Source: Siniperca chuatsi (Eukaryota > Chordata > Actinopteri > Centrarchiformes > Sinipercidae). Taken from it: 64,000 nucleotides of DNA. Below are positions 35,764 to 48,397 of this stretch, piece by piece. Below the pieces are notes generated by a model. The model was not told where the DNA came from and searched no databases. It saw only the letters and a program-made list of their open reading frames with translations. The first letter of the stretch is position 1, and each line of letters starts with the position of its first letter. Location of the stretch: NCBI RefSeq assembly GCF_020085105.1, contig NC_058046.1, positions 7,106,675-7,170,674 on the forward strand, given 5' to 3'. The translations under genes were made by a program, and so were the position numbers.

Positions 35764-36293
35764 AGGGATAGTTTGGGTTTTTTGAAGTGGGGTTGTATGA
35801 GGTGGTTATCGACAGTCAGTGTGTTACTTACAGTAGATGGGGGTCGGCACGCAGCCAGTTTGGAGAAGCAGACAGCTGCTCCGCCACAGACGCTCAGCTC
35901 TGTATTATTGTGAATGGGGATCAACAGTAATACGTATTTAGACTGCCAAAAAAAGTTCGACCTAAAAAAATCAATATCAGTCTAAGTGTACACTATAAAA
36001 GTAAAATTCTCTGCGCTTTACTGTGCTGTCAGACAGCCCTTTCCTTTGGCACTACATTTTCTCAACCGCAGAACTTACGATTTGCGAGCGGCGTAACACA
36101 GTGCGCTGCGAAGCAGTGTGTATACGTAGGAACATGGAAATACATATTACTGTTGATCCCCATTCACAACAATACAGAGCTGAGCGTCTGTGGCGGAGCA
36201 GCTGTCTGCTTCTCCAAACTGGCTGGCTACTGTAGGTAACACACTGACTGTCGATAAGCACCTCATACAACCCCACAATCCCAAACTATCCCT
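35764..36293. mobile_element. TTAA-flanked foldback MITE (piggyBac-type ends)
   Basis: Bounded by TTAA at 35,760-35,763 and 36,294-36,297. Termini are AGGGATAGTTTGGG on the left and the reverse complement CCCAAACTATCCCT on the right. The inverted arms extend about 165-175 bp, sharing GACAGTCAGTGTGTTAC, CCAGTTTGGAGAAGCAGACA and CTGCTCCGCCACAGACGCTC in opposite orientations. The roughly 200-bp centre is unique and has no transposase. TTAA duplication and a short terminal AGGG are typical of piggyBac-mobilised MITEs; the superfamily call is inference. Confidence 0.85.
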
Positions 36294-36297
36294 TTAA

Positions 36298-37759
36298 GGG
36301 GCTCTCATCAGCTTGGAGCCCAAAGATGACACAAAAAGTAGCTAAATGGTATTATTTCCAGGTGCACGACGTCAAATGTAAACAAAAAACATGGCTGACT
36401 GTGACAAACTGATGATTCTTTGTCAAGTGTACACACAACTGAACTCTCAGCAGTGCAGCCTCAGCGGAGGAAACAACGACACATGAACAGACGCCATTAG
36501 ACATATTATTTTACGACACTTTTATACTCGGAAACGTATCTTCATCTTCCACCAGCCTAATACAATACTGCAGTCCACAAATACATCCTACCCCCCTCCC
36601 TTATTGATTGAAATGTAGCCTAATGTGTGCTTCCATGGTGCTGCCACTGTTGTGTGACGTCAGATAACTGCTTCTTCATGAAGGTGGGGTAGATGGATTT
36701 GCCCCGAGTTCACAAGTAGGAACATCGACTTTAAGTAGCATTTTCGAGTTCTGAGTTGTCTGGAAAGCTACATAAGTGGAGTTCCATTGTACTTGATACC
36801 GATGACCGATAATCTCACGAGATCAGGGCGAAGGCGGCTTCAGTCTTTGGAGTTGCTCTCCACTTGCAAAACTTCGAGGCATGATGGGAAACGCCTGGCT
36901 CTCCCCTGATCGACCAGCTGATTGGTTTAGATGTTGGATCAACAACATGACGTTTTATAGAAACATTTATTGTTTGTTTCATTGGAGATAATTAACACTA
37001 TGAAGTTTTATTCTGTAAACAGAATAAGTGCTGTGTGGTGTCAGCTAGAGAGGCGTTCAGTTTATAGTTCTCAGACTGCATACAATCTATGCTCCAGTCT
37101 ACAAAATGAATATTGCTTACTTAATTCTTTAAGTATCATAAAGAAACAGAAAACTTTTGCAGCTGGGAAGTGAGGATTCTTAAAATAACATCTGTGGAGT
37201 ACAGATGTGAAGCCCTGGCAGTCTAAATATCTGATAGTAGATCAATATAGGCTGAATTTGTGTATTTTGACTATTGATTCCTGTTTTGAATTTCTTTAGT
37301 TTGAGAAGGACAAGCCCAGCAATCGACTCTGGGCAGACGATTTATATACAGCGGCAAACTGATATGATGGCTGGCTTACATGAGAATTCCAGCCCATTTA
37401 AATGTTCATGTAAAATAATTAAGTAACATCAAGGTTAACTATTAACCAAACACTGTCACGCGATCACAGATGGCCTATAGCATTTTAGCCCAGGCTATAG
37501 CATTTTAAGAGGCCACCCTGTCATACAGAAGAACATCAATAAAACAACAGTAAGGTTACTGGAGTACAAGCTGAACAGATTGGTCTTTTTGTCACTGCCC
37601 CTGCTGCCGGAGTTCATCTTCAACAAGTTTGCATCTTTGCCACTTCAGGCGCTTTTCGCTCCACTACGAAAGAGCACAAGCAACAGTTGGGAAAACGTAC
37701 ATACTGGAGAATACTGTAACAAAACACAGCTGTCAGACGTATGAGGAATGAATAGGAAA
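36298..37759. other. No gene recognised
   Basis: Unassigned DNA; possibly the decayed 5' part of LINE copy 3 at its right side, but no endonuclease motif was readable. Confidence 0.35.
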
Positions 37760-40714
37760 ATTATTTGAATGAAGAACAACTCTGAAATACCAGTGCTGCA
37801 CAGCAGTAACATAAATGCAATTAGTAATGTAGAAAAGACAGAACCTCTCGCAAAGGGCATTTGTGAAGATCCACAGCTGTATGTATCTTTAAATGCTAAG
37901 CTACCCTTGCACAAAACCCAGGAGTTACAGAAAGAAGGGCTTCATCAAGCGGAGACCTAGATTTACCATTCGATATATTTGAATTAGGGAGAGCCATTTC
38001 AAATGCACAGCAAAGACGGTATCTGTTACAGCATGTTAGCTCATATGAAAGACAGAGACCTTGAAGCAGTTTGTTTAACATGATATAAGATACAGGCATA
38101 ATCCCGTGGATATGGAAGCAGTCAGTTACAGTACTAATACTAAAACCAGGTAAGGATTCATCAAATCCATCAAGCTTTAACATCACAGTTAGGGATGACC
38201 GTGGAACGGACGGTAACAGAGAGACTGACACACTTCCTAGAGAGTAAAGACCTATTTTCTACCAATCAAAGTGGATTTTGTAAAAGGAGAGAGACGATGG
38301 ACTCTGTCTTACGTCTGGAATCAGAACTCAGGAAAGCTCAAACCAATAAAGAAATGGTGATTGCTGTGTTTGTCGATGTTGAAAAAGCATATGATATGCT
38401 ATAGGCTCTATACATTTTAGCAATAAATCTTTTAATCAAAACTATTAGCAGCGACAACCGGATTACTGGCACATGTGCACGGAGTTGCCGCCATTGCCTA
38501 TGCCGAGGACATCACTGTTGTAATAAAAAATAAAGCTGAGATGGATGTTTTAAGCAGTCATTTGAACAAGCATCTGGAGCTAATCTAAATCATGAGTTTG
38601 GATTGGAGATGAGAGTGACAGAAAAATTATTAACACTCAATTCAAACAAGAAATGAATATACTAGGCTATATACTTGGTCTGTCCATCTGTAACTGAAAC
38701 TGTGGTGAAAGAAACTGGGAGAAAAAACTGTGTGAAATTAAAGATGAAGTGCAGGAAAGGGAAAATGAAGATATTAACTAGCCTACAGATTAAGAATAGT
38801 CAAAACCTTCATCCTGTCCAAACTCCTCTTCCTGGCAAACATCCTTCCTCCAGCCAACAAAATGATAACTAAAATAAACAAAGAGTGTGTCAACTTAATT
38901 TGAGGGACAACCAGGGGAGTTGCCAAATGAGAGCTAACGTATAAAAGCAAGGGATGTGGGGAGCTTGGGGGCTGTGGAGTTTGGTATCAGATTAAAAATG
39001 GCTTTTGTTAAGAATGTTTCTGCCCCCATCTCCAGAAATGCTCTCTGGGTTGGAGGTCGCTCCTTGTGGAGAAAGAGGAGAAGGAGAGCTAGAAACGGTC
39101 CAGATTACAAACTACTATATGGAGATATTATTACACAAAAATCTGTCAGAGAGCATTCGAGATGTTCGGTGGCTTATCTCCGTTAACAGACTTCCTGTAA
39201 GAGCTGTTGTTTCATGGAGTTGTGTGTAACTACCAAATAATGTCCCATGATTTACTGTAATGATGATGAAACAACATCTCCTGATAGACTGTTACAGTGC
39301 TCAGGAAGTCTGGTCTATACTGCAAGACGTAAAAGTGGGAATATTCCATTACGTATTCTTACCTGGTGTCAACATACTGACAAAGTGAAAAACAAGTGCA
39401 AAAAGATCCGCAATATACTGCGATGTCTGTCAGGGCGAGATTGGGGAGCGAACAGGGCATCTTTATTAAATATTTATTGGGCTCTTATGAGAGCAGTCCT
39501 AGATTATGGATGTATATCTTATATGTCTGCAGCAGAAACCAACTTTAAAAAGCTTGATGTCAAACAGGATCAGGCTCTCCGAATTTGTAGTGGAGCATTT
39601 AAAACATCACCAGTATCTACAATGCAAGTATAAATGGGGGAAATGCCTCTAAAAATTAGGAGGGTCAAGTTTATTTTGCCGTATTAGGTTAATCTGCAAG
39701 GACATAGTAGATCACACCCAACAAAGGCCATTTTACAGGAGTGTTGGGAGCATAATAAATCCAGATTTTACAGTTTTGGGTGGCTAGGGAATGCTAAGAC
39801 GCAAAATGTATGCCTATGTAATCTAAAACTAAGCCCCACTGTTCCATCATCAGCCATACCTCCATGGAGATTCATTGTGCCATCCACAGATACAAGTCTG
39901 CAGCAAAAGTTAAAAGAGAAACATAAACTGGTATCAAAGTGGACAATAGTACAAAACCAGAGACTGGGCACACAGGTGCTGCTTTCATCGTCCCTCAATG
40001 TGAGGTAGCAGTGAAAAAGAAAGTATTAGACCATCTCTGAGTGTACACACCTGAATTACTCAGAATATTGTTAGCATTACAATGGGTGGAAGAAAATAAC
40101 CAACCCAGTGTTGTAATCGCTTCTGATAGTTTTTCAGCGCTTTTAGGCATTAAGTCTGGAATGTCGTCATGAAGGCAGGATATTGTGTATGAAATCTTTC
40201 ATGTGCTGCTCAGGTTACATAGGGGATTGGATATCTTCTTCCTTTGGGTTCCTGCTCTGGTAGGGGTGGAAGGAAATGAGAAGGTAGATTGACATAAAGT
40301 TAATTGACATACAAATACCGAAAAGTAAAGCAGAGGTTAAAACTATCATAAAGGATTATATGCACAAAACCTGGCAGCAATACTAGGACTTAAGTGACAC
40401 AGGAAGACATCTTTACAATATTCAAACATGTACTGATAGATTACAACAGGTGCAATGAAGGAAGAAGGGAAATAAGATCACTAAATGATGGAAAACACAA
40501 TATTACATTGGGGAATATGCAAGGAAAGACGTCATGAAAAGTACGCAATCTTCTAATTAATTACTTAAGAGTAACAGGAATAATGGAAAGAATCTAGTTG
40601 TTTTTTTAATTTCTGCCAATCTACTGCTCCACACTCCAGTCCAGTAGGTGACGGTATTGCACCTATAAGCTAGTTTGCCATCCGCTATTAAATAAACTCA
40701 GGGAAGAAGAAGAC
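37760..40714 (+). mobile_element. LINE copy 3: RNase H-bearing non-LTR retrotransposon, decayed, ends before tm2d2
   Basis: Broken plus-strand ORF2: RT start (IPWIWKQSVTVLILKPGKDS near 38,095; then FLESKDLFSTNQSGF and FVDVEKAYDM, 38,195-38,404), RT thumb (CLSGRDWGANRASLLNIYW, RAVLDYGCISYMSAAET and QALRICSGAFKTSPVSTMQV, 39,400-39,633), then RNase H remnants. The counterparts in LINE copy 2 are clearly the same family. The 3' end has CCAGTAGGTGACGGTATTGC, GTTTGCCATCCGC and a short GAAGAAGAAG tail at about 40,704-40,714, aligning with the end of copy 2. Many stops; dead copy. The 5' border is approximate. Confidence 0.82.
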
Positions 40715-40838
40715 GGCGCTTTTTGACGACGTCATACACTCGAAACCCAAACAAACCTTTGTAGATGGCTAGTTAAAGATTGCTGTTAACCATGAATGGC
40801 TATTTTATTAGGATGAATGTAGTATTTTGAGGGAGACA
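40715..40838 (+). promoter_or_regulatory. tm2d2 proximal promoter / 5' leader with CRE-like palindrome and upstream ATGs
   Basis: The interval between the LINE tail and the tm2d2 start. TGACGACGTCA (near 40,725) is an 11-bp palindrome of two CRE half sites. Upstream ATGs open two very short frames (ATGGCTAGTTAA; and one from ATGAATGGC that ends TTTTGA just before the start), which could lower translation if transcribed. Use as a promoter is inferred from position only. Confidence 0.4.
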
Positions 40839-43800
40839 ATGATTTCAGTTAGCTATATTCTGTTGTGTGGACAGTTCCTGCTCCTACTGACGGTGATTCT
40901 GTTACAATGTCTGGAAGGAATTCACTCCCAGAACTCATCGACAACGGAGACTCCTGCCGCTTCTCCTGGTCCGGGAGCTACCGCACTCCCGTTCAGCGAG
41001 CAGCCGCCTGAAATTGTGAAATATGAAATACTTGTGGAAAGCACGAATTATACAGAGCCCTATGAGTACAGACCCCCGTCACCGGTCGTCCTTTGCAGTT
41101 ATCTGTAAGTAACGTACAGTAACGTTAGTCTTGCTAGAATGCTATTCGTTAGCAGGTTAGCTAACCTAATGCTAACTGCGCGCAGCTGCTGTTGTGAGAC
41201 TGACACAGCAAACTGTTTTCAGAAATCTGTCACTTGTACATCAGTAATCCAGTACCCAAAACAGCGCTGTTTCCAAATATCTAACATGATCTATAATACT
41301 TTTAGAATATAACGTTATAACGTTATATCATTAAATAAGGCCAATTAAAATAATAATTGAAATAAAGTCCAGCATAGGTAATATCTTGTATGCCGAATTT
41401 ACTCTGAGGTCATATTAATAAACAATAGCCTTTAAATCATGTTCTACCTGGTGTGCATTGTTGCGAATAATTCAGGGGTTTTTAAACTTAGATTTTATGA
41501 ATTAAGTTTGGCGTGCGTTTTCCAACTACGGAGATAATGGAATCTACAGTTGCCTGTTGTAGGTTATAAGTAATTTTCACAGCAGTGGCATGCTACATTG
41601 TTCACGCTCTGTCTTTCATTATACATTCAATATATGATGAAGACCGGAGGAGTTCATCTACTGTCAAGACCCTGTGGATCATGCAGGCAACCACAGCGCC
41701 TTTCTGGAGATGGGCCATGGTTGTGTTGGGGTAAGTGCTGTTTTTTAAGAACATTTTATGTTGTTTATCATTCGGCACTTAATTTATTTACTGTTTTTAT
41801 CTTTAGTGGGGTGGCCAGACTCAAAAAGAGGTGAACCACACACCGGTTAGCTGCACTGCACTTGACGATATAGAGTGTGCCGGACCCAGAGAATTCCTCA
41901 GAGGAAATGTACCCTGCATCAAGTAAGGGATACCCTGCTCGACACACAACTGTATAAATCTACATGTGCCAAAACACCAAAACTTCATGCAAAACAGTAT
42001 TAATTTAATGTGTTAATTCCTAGAATTGTTAAAACACACGCCTACATTTTGAAGCAGCTGATGTGTAAATTTAATGTTCCGTTAAAATCTCAATCTCAAA
42101 TCTCTCTTTTTATCATATTCTCTGGCTTTACCAGTTAATGGCACTGTAAAGGTAAATGTCGATGTTATACAGTTAGGTATGAAGGTGATAATGTATGCTT
42201 GTATGAAAGGCATAAACGATGTTCCCAGGCATCCCAGAGACATTCCGTTATTTCACCCAGTCTGCAAAAAATTTAAAATGAATTATTAAAGTGGTCAAAA
42301 TTTTAAATGTTCCCATGTTCTTTTGCCACCTGTGCAAACCTGGCTGGTAGCTAAAATTAGGGATCTGTTTAAAAAAAAAAAAAAAATCACAACCAAAATA
42401 TGAAGAAGCACACAGGAAATGCAGGTCAATTAATTCTTCCAAAGTGAACAGTAGTTAATTAACAACACATTTCTAAATTGGTTTACCGTTACATATAGTT
42501 CATAATCTGTCTGTTCACTGAAGGGAGCAGGTCATTTTTGACCCGTTTCAAGCATCCTCTCATAATTAGTCTCTATACCAAATTTTGAACCACAAATCCA
42601 TTTAATGTTCATAAGTACCCTATTTCTTATTAATAAATGGGTGATTAACCCTCAGTTAGGATAGTGAATGTTGGGATAGTGTTTTACACCAGTTCTTTAA
42701 AGAAAGAAAGAAAAGAAAAGAAAGAAAAACATTCACAATCACATTGTATGATACTGTACATGCTATAACAGCTGTAATGATTTCAGTGGATTTGTCTGAA
42801 TGTGAAAAAGTCAAGAACAATTTACTTACGGGATTTATTAAAATTCACCCCGAGTTACCGACTTAACAAGCAAGGCTCTCTGAAAGTTTGATGGAAATTT
42901 TACCTAGTTTTTTACATTTTATAGACTAAGCAATATGTAGATTAATCCAAAAAAAAAAAAAAACAATCGACAAATGAATCAATAATGAAAATAATAATTA
43001 CTTGCAGCTCTGGTGCCCCACCTACCAAATATGCAATATGATAGGTAAATGTCCTGTCATTATTAATAAAAGGAGAAGATGACAAAGGGCCTGCAGTGTA
43101 ATTGTGTAGCTTGTTAAATGTTTTTCCCCTTTTTTCACTTTATTGTCAATATGTCACACCTCATCCTTCACATGTCAAGTGACAGTGTCGTTTTTTTCCC
43201 TCTCATATTAAGTAATTGAGAAGCAGATTGACAGCACATTGGATGATGGATCCATTCAAGATGTACTGTAGCAGCCTGCTTTATTATGAAAAAACTTTGC
43301 TGTCACTGACAGTGGGCTGTTTATTGTCCATGCCTATTAACTTAACCTGGCATGTAACTTTTTTAAATTCCCATATAATTTTTTACTTAAATCTTTAAGA
43401 AACATAAAGAGAAAGCAGGTATATGAGAAGGGAAAGTTGCTCTCAGTCCAGACTTGTGGGCTTACATTGGGATGTGATGGTGTGACATCTACAGATAACA
43501 AGAAGCTGGAGCCTAATAATCTCCCCTGTTAATTGTCAACATTGTACTGTGTAGAAGACAGAGGAGTTATGTAAGAGTAGTCAACGTTAGGCCAGATGGT
43601 GGTGCTAGAGGACAGGTCATGAGCTCACTACAATCGATGGGCTCCGTCTTCAGATATTGTGTCTGTGTGAGAATCGGGCCAGGAGGTACGCTCATTAGGA
43701 AATGGAAAGTTGAAACTGATGTTGGCATCAGAGGAGAAGTTGTCGAGTCGCCAAAATCAATGGGCTTTCTTCCTGTTGGGTGCATGGTAAGATTCATATC

Positions 43801-44622
43801 AGTCTAGCCATTAGTTTTTGAGATGGGTTGGTCACAGACAAACAAAGGAATGAACAGACAGGTGATTGCGCAACCTTTGCACCTCGGTGGTGATAGTGTT
43901 GTAATGTCTAAGCATCTATGCACTGGTCTTCTGGATGAACACTTGTGGTAACTTGTACGACCGATGAACTTAGAGCTGAGTGATTTAGTCGTTTTATGTA
44001 TTGAAATTTGAGCTGAAACAGTTAATCAATTAGTCGATCGACAGAAAATGACCTATTTTGATAATTGATTAATCATTATCTGATATTTTTTTAAACAAAA
44101 AATTCTCTGTTTTCTATCAGCTTCTCAAATGTGAATATTTGCAGGTTTTGACACTTTGACATTATACTAAATATATTTTGAAATGTTGAATATGTCAACG
44201 TGGGCTTTGGGAAATTATGATGGACATTTTTTACAATTTTGTGACATTTTATAGACCAAACAATTAATCCATTAATTGTCTTAACAAGCTGTAGCAAGTA
44301 ATTTTTTTTTAGCTGCCGACTTTTAATTCCAGGAAATTTACACAACTGTAGCTAGCTAACGTTAATTCTGTGAGTTGGTGAAACAAAAAAAAAGAAATCT
44401 TGGCTGTTGCTCTAGTTCTCTGTATGCTGGATGTTTTGGGTTTTTTTTTTTAAAAAGAGGACACATCATTCATCATGTCATTTTTAATGTTATGATAAAA
44501 TAAGTGGGCTGTGTCTTTTTACTGTTCAAACAAAGACCCGCAAAGTGGCAAGTCTTTTTGTACATAAATGAGGTGAATGCCAATTTCTAGCCAACAGGTT
44601 CCCCGATAACGGTCATGTGCAT

Positions 44623-44666
<44 letters not shown>

Positions 44667-47396
44667 GTAGATACCGCATCTGGCTTGTGAGATGCGTCTC
44701 TGCCGCCGCCATCTTGCAGCAGGGATCTAGCCAGTTCATATAGATATCAGACAGACGTTTGTGCTGCTTTTGGATATTCTAAGGAAAGAAATGCCTAAAC
44801 CAAGCAACAGGGAATAATAATTCACAGGTGCAAAGTTATATTACAATATTTTACTGTTACTAATGTGTTGAATGATATATCACAATAAGTAATCCTTCTT
44901 TTAAGCAAACATAAAGTTAAGTGACTTTCCTGATACTAAGTAAAGCTAATTTATGTCATGTAAAGAAAAAAAACGAAGTATCAGAATGGTTAGTGTAGTT
45001 AGCATATTTTATTTGTTTATGTTGTTTGTTAGCTTGTTAGCTTGAATAGTAACTGGCAGTGGCTGACACAGCGTTAGTGGCAATAATATCTGCTACAATG
45101 TTACAGTGTGTTCACATTGTTATTACGTAACATTAGTAGATAGTGGAAGGAAGCTCCAGGGTCCGGTTTACATCCAAAAACTGCACACTACTATATTTGT
45201 CAAAACTTTCACTTCGCTAACTCAGTGCAAACTCTCGCTCTGTACTGTACTGAGCCCGCTCTGCGCTGGAGGTTTCAGGTTTCTTTGCCGGTGGCATTGC
45301 GATTGGCTTTCGAATTTGTGACATCACAAATCTAGCTTGCCCGAGTCTGTTTGAATCTCAGATTTTAGGGAAGTGTACAGACATCTCCCCCTTCAGTAGA
45401 GGAATGTGAAAACACCTCTCTAGTGAAACTGTGAAACATGGTCTGACATTTTACGGGACTTAAACATAAGAAAAACACATTTTTGAGTGGAAGAGTACTT
45501 TTAAAAATGTCTCTTCAACTTGTTCTTACTCCCACAATTTTCCCTCTTCGTATATAATTTTCTTCAAAACGTAGGTAAATTTGCGCTTTTTCATACAGTG
45601 TATTGTAACTATGGAAGCAAAGGGATTTACACATTTGGTGCTGTAAGCCTCCAAGTGACAGGGTGCCAAACAACTGCCCCATAGCCTTCAATGTTAACTG
45701 AGACCAGAAATTTCAGGAGGAAAGCACAAAAAGAGACTTTTCTAACCTGCGTTTCTTGTCACATTTCTGACACTACACACACAGAAGGGTCAGCAGAGTC
45801 TCCTCCCTCTCACAATATCACAATTTAGGTGATAGGAGTTACAGTCTTTGAGTCGTAAGCAGGAGTTTGAGAGGTGCGCATCAGCTTAATCTCTATTAAA
45901 TTAACTTTCTGACCTGTCTAAATGGTGTGTTCAAAGCACCTCTGGGAACAAGTACAGCTTCACAGAGCCGCCAGCATGGCTGCTCTTAGTCTTATTACAG
46001 CCATATATCCTTAGTGTATTTACTGAGACACTCTAATCAGCTTTGCCTCTTAATTCTTTTAGTCTCTACAAAAACAGGTAAAAAAGCATTCTGTTTAAGG
46101 CTTAGGCTAGTACTTTAACATCAGACATTAAATCCATAAGATGTTTTGGATTATTCAGCCTTTTTTATTTTAAATCAAGTTGCTCTTTCTTTTATTTTTT
46201 AATTTTATGATACTTTTATGATTTTTATTTGTTGTTTTTTGTATGCACCGCCTAATATATGGTGAAATGACTCAGACCCTGTTGAAAACGAGATGATGCA
46301 TCTCAAGGGGATCATCCTTTTAAACAATAAATGTGTTAGTTTAGTTGAATCAGTTGAGAGATTGAATACAGTATACATAGATAGGACTGAGACATGAGTA
46401 CTGAGGCTAATGCACACACAATTTTTTTTTAACAAAATAGAGAAAATATTGGTAGAGCAACTCTTTTACAGATTTACATCAAATAGACATGCAGTGTTCA
46501 TTGTTAGAGATGTTTCTACCTATACAATATGCACTGTAGCTATACATAATTCCAGATCTACAGCTCAAGTTCAGATGTTGGTATCAGGATTTCACCACTA
46601 GAGAGCAATGTTTACAAATGTATAGAACCACCACTTGACTTTTTTTTTGGCCATGTTTGCACAGTACACCATGTTCTCCCAGCATCTCTCTGCATTCATC
46701 AGCACATGAGGTTAATCTCTGTTGTAACTGCATAGAGATCAGAGACGTGCAGCACCTGTAAAAAGACACTACTGCATTCTAGTCCTTGGATAAATGCTAC
46801 CTTTGTGAAGCTTATAATGTTTAGTTTCTGTGCAGACTCTGTCCACCCATTTCATTGTAGAGAACAGGTGTTGCTTTTATTGTATCCACTCCTTCAGATA
46901 GATAGATCAGAACTGCAGGTGTTCTTTTAAGGCCTTGTGGTTTGTTTCATCTTTATCATATTAGTATTTCCATTATTTCTGCTTAAATATTGCCGTTTAT
47001 TTTTTTTAATTTACATATTGAACTTTACAATTATACAAATGATTGAGGCTAAATGTATTAAATGGTGTTGTAATTAAATGTAACATTTAATGTTCATGAT
47101 TTATTTTATATGCACAGTTGCTCTTATTTAATTCCAACTGACATTTAATTGCCTTCATTGTCCTCTTGTACCTTTTGCACAGATACACGGGACACTATTT
47201 CATCACCACGCTGCTGTACTCCTTCTTCCTGGGATGTTTCGGGGTTGATCGTTTCTGCCTGGGCCACACCGGCACTGCTGTCGGGAAGCTGCTCACCCTG
47301 GGAGGCCTGGGAATCTGGTGGTTTGTAGATTTGATCCTGCTCATCACTGGCGGCCTGATGCCCAGCGATTACAGCAACTGGTGCACCTACTACTGA
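40839..47396 (+). CDS. tm2d2: TM2 domain-containing protein 2, complete four-exon gene
   Basis: Exons 40839-41104, 41643-41730, 41807-41922 and 47183-47396 give 684 nt, 227 residues plus stop; human TM2D2 is of similar length (about 214). TM2D proteins are small membrane proteins with a signal peptide, a Cys-rich luminal part and two C-terminal membrane helices joined by a DRF motif. Here a hydrophobic N-terminus ([20 protein letters not shown]) is followed by an N-glycosylation-rich, variable region. SPVVLCSYL crosses into exon 2 ([16 protein letters not shown]), exon 3 has [17 protein letters not shown], and exon 4 encodes the TM2 domain, residues 158-227, with [16 protein letters not shown] (DRF at 179-181). 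The start at 40,839 is the first in-frame ATG. Intron 3 is 5.3 kb and full of repeats. Convergent with the HtrA gene downstream, as in human. Confidence 0.95.
42908..43020. repeat. Repeat F piece in tm2d2 intron 3
   Basis: TTTATAGACTAAGCAATATG, an A-run, CAATCGACAAATGAATCAAT and ACTTGCAGCTCTGG resemble the terminus of the family noted at 30,990. Partial. Confidence 0.5.
43570..43870 (-). repeat. Repeat D related units in tm2d2 intron 3
   Basis: GGCCAGATGGTGGTGCTAGA followed by related motifs such as GTCGCCAAAATCAATGGG and AGCCATTAGTTTTTGAGATG match the dispersed family seen at 24.6 kb. Confidence 0.55.
43985..44290. repeat. Repeat F piece in tm2d2 intron 3
   Basis: AGCTGAAACAGTTAATCAAT, TAGTCGATCGACAGAAAATG and GATAATTGATTAATCATTAT are the left end; TTTATAGACCAAACAATTAATC is the inner part of the same family. 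Confidence 0.6.
44625..44664. repeat. (AT)n microsatellite
   Basis: An uninterrupted AT run of about 40 bp in tm2d2 intron 3. Confidence 0.95.
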
Positions 47397-47917
47397 GACC
47401 GACAGTAGAGTGTGACCGAGTACTCTGGCCACTTCTCAGTCAGATATTATCAGTTAAATATTGAAAACTCCAGGGAATTGGCCTCTGCCTGCCATGGTTA
47501 TGAATCTGTGGGCTGGTTTGTTCTAAGGGGATTTATAGCTGTGCTGCAAAGTGGAGTCCAGGGACCTCCTGAGAACTCCTAAAGGGTTCCCAGGGCTCCT
47601 GAGAAAAATGTGGAATAATTTGATTTCATTATAATTTAATTTGCTTGAAATTTCCCACCTTGAGAATGCATAGGAATGACTATTGTACTCAGCTTTCACC
47701 AGAGCGACAGTGATTCCAGTGCTACTTTTTAGCACTAAATTATGAAATTGGGTCACATTTCACACCTGTAGTTTAGTTTATATGGTCCGGACCAAGGAAA
47801 GAAATTAGACTTTGCTACCTTTTAGTTCTGGTCTGCTTCATGTTGACACTGACTTGAGAAGGACACAAGCACAACACACCTCTAGAAGAACCGATTTATG
47901 GGGGAAAATCACTGCAC

Positions 47918-48170
47918 TCCTGGTGGCAGAAACATGTGTTACCACGGTTACCAAATGATTTGCATAAATATATACTGTACATTGTTTATAAGATTGCTTT
48001 GTTGACAGCTGACTATGAGTATATGGATTTAATAGTAGTTCAGCACTGGTGGTACCGTGTTACCACAGTTACCAAATGATTTGCATAAACATATACTGTA
48101 CATTGCTTATAAGATTGCTTTGTTGACAGCTGACTATCAGTACATGGATTTAATAGTAGTTTAGCACCGT
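47918..48170. repeat. Tandem duplication, two units of about 121 bp
   Basis: Both units contain TTACCAAATGATTTGCATAA, ATATACTGTACATTG, TATAAGATTGCTTTGTTGAC and TGGATTTAATAGTAGTT, offset by 121 bp with about half a dozen differences. Confidence 0.92.
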
Positions 48171-48231
48171 GTATCAGTCAAGTCACTGCAAAAATCACAT
48201 CTGCCATCATAAAGTCCGGTGGTTGATCGCT

Positions 48232-48397
48232 TGGCTTTCACACCACAAACTGACTGCACCGGAGCTTGCTGAGAGGGAGCTTTCACACCCACCTGTTTGG
48301 TTCGGTTTACCAAATTCTGGTGCTTTTCATACTGTGGTGCAGACTAGACCATCCTCCAAGCGGAGAGTGGTTCATTTGTGGTGTGAAAGCAAAACAA
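48232..48397. mobile_element. Short foldback element (putative MITE)
   Basis: GGCTTTCACACCACAAA near 48,234 is inverted as TTTGTGGTGTGAAAGC near 48,378, with CACCGGAG/CCAAGCGGAG inside. About 165 bp, non-coding. Target duplication not resolved. Confidence 0.5.

Noticed and set aside
36023..36276. Open frames at 36.0-36.3 kb on both strands
   Set aside because: They fall in the inverted arm and centre of the TTAA-flanked foldback element.
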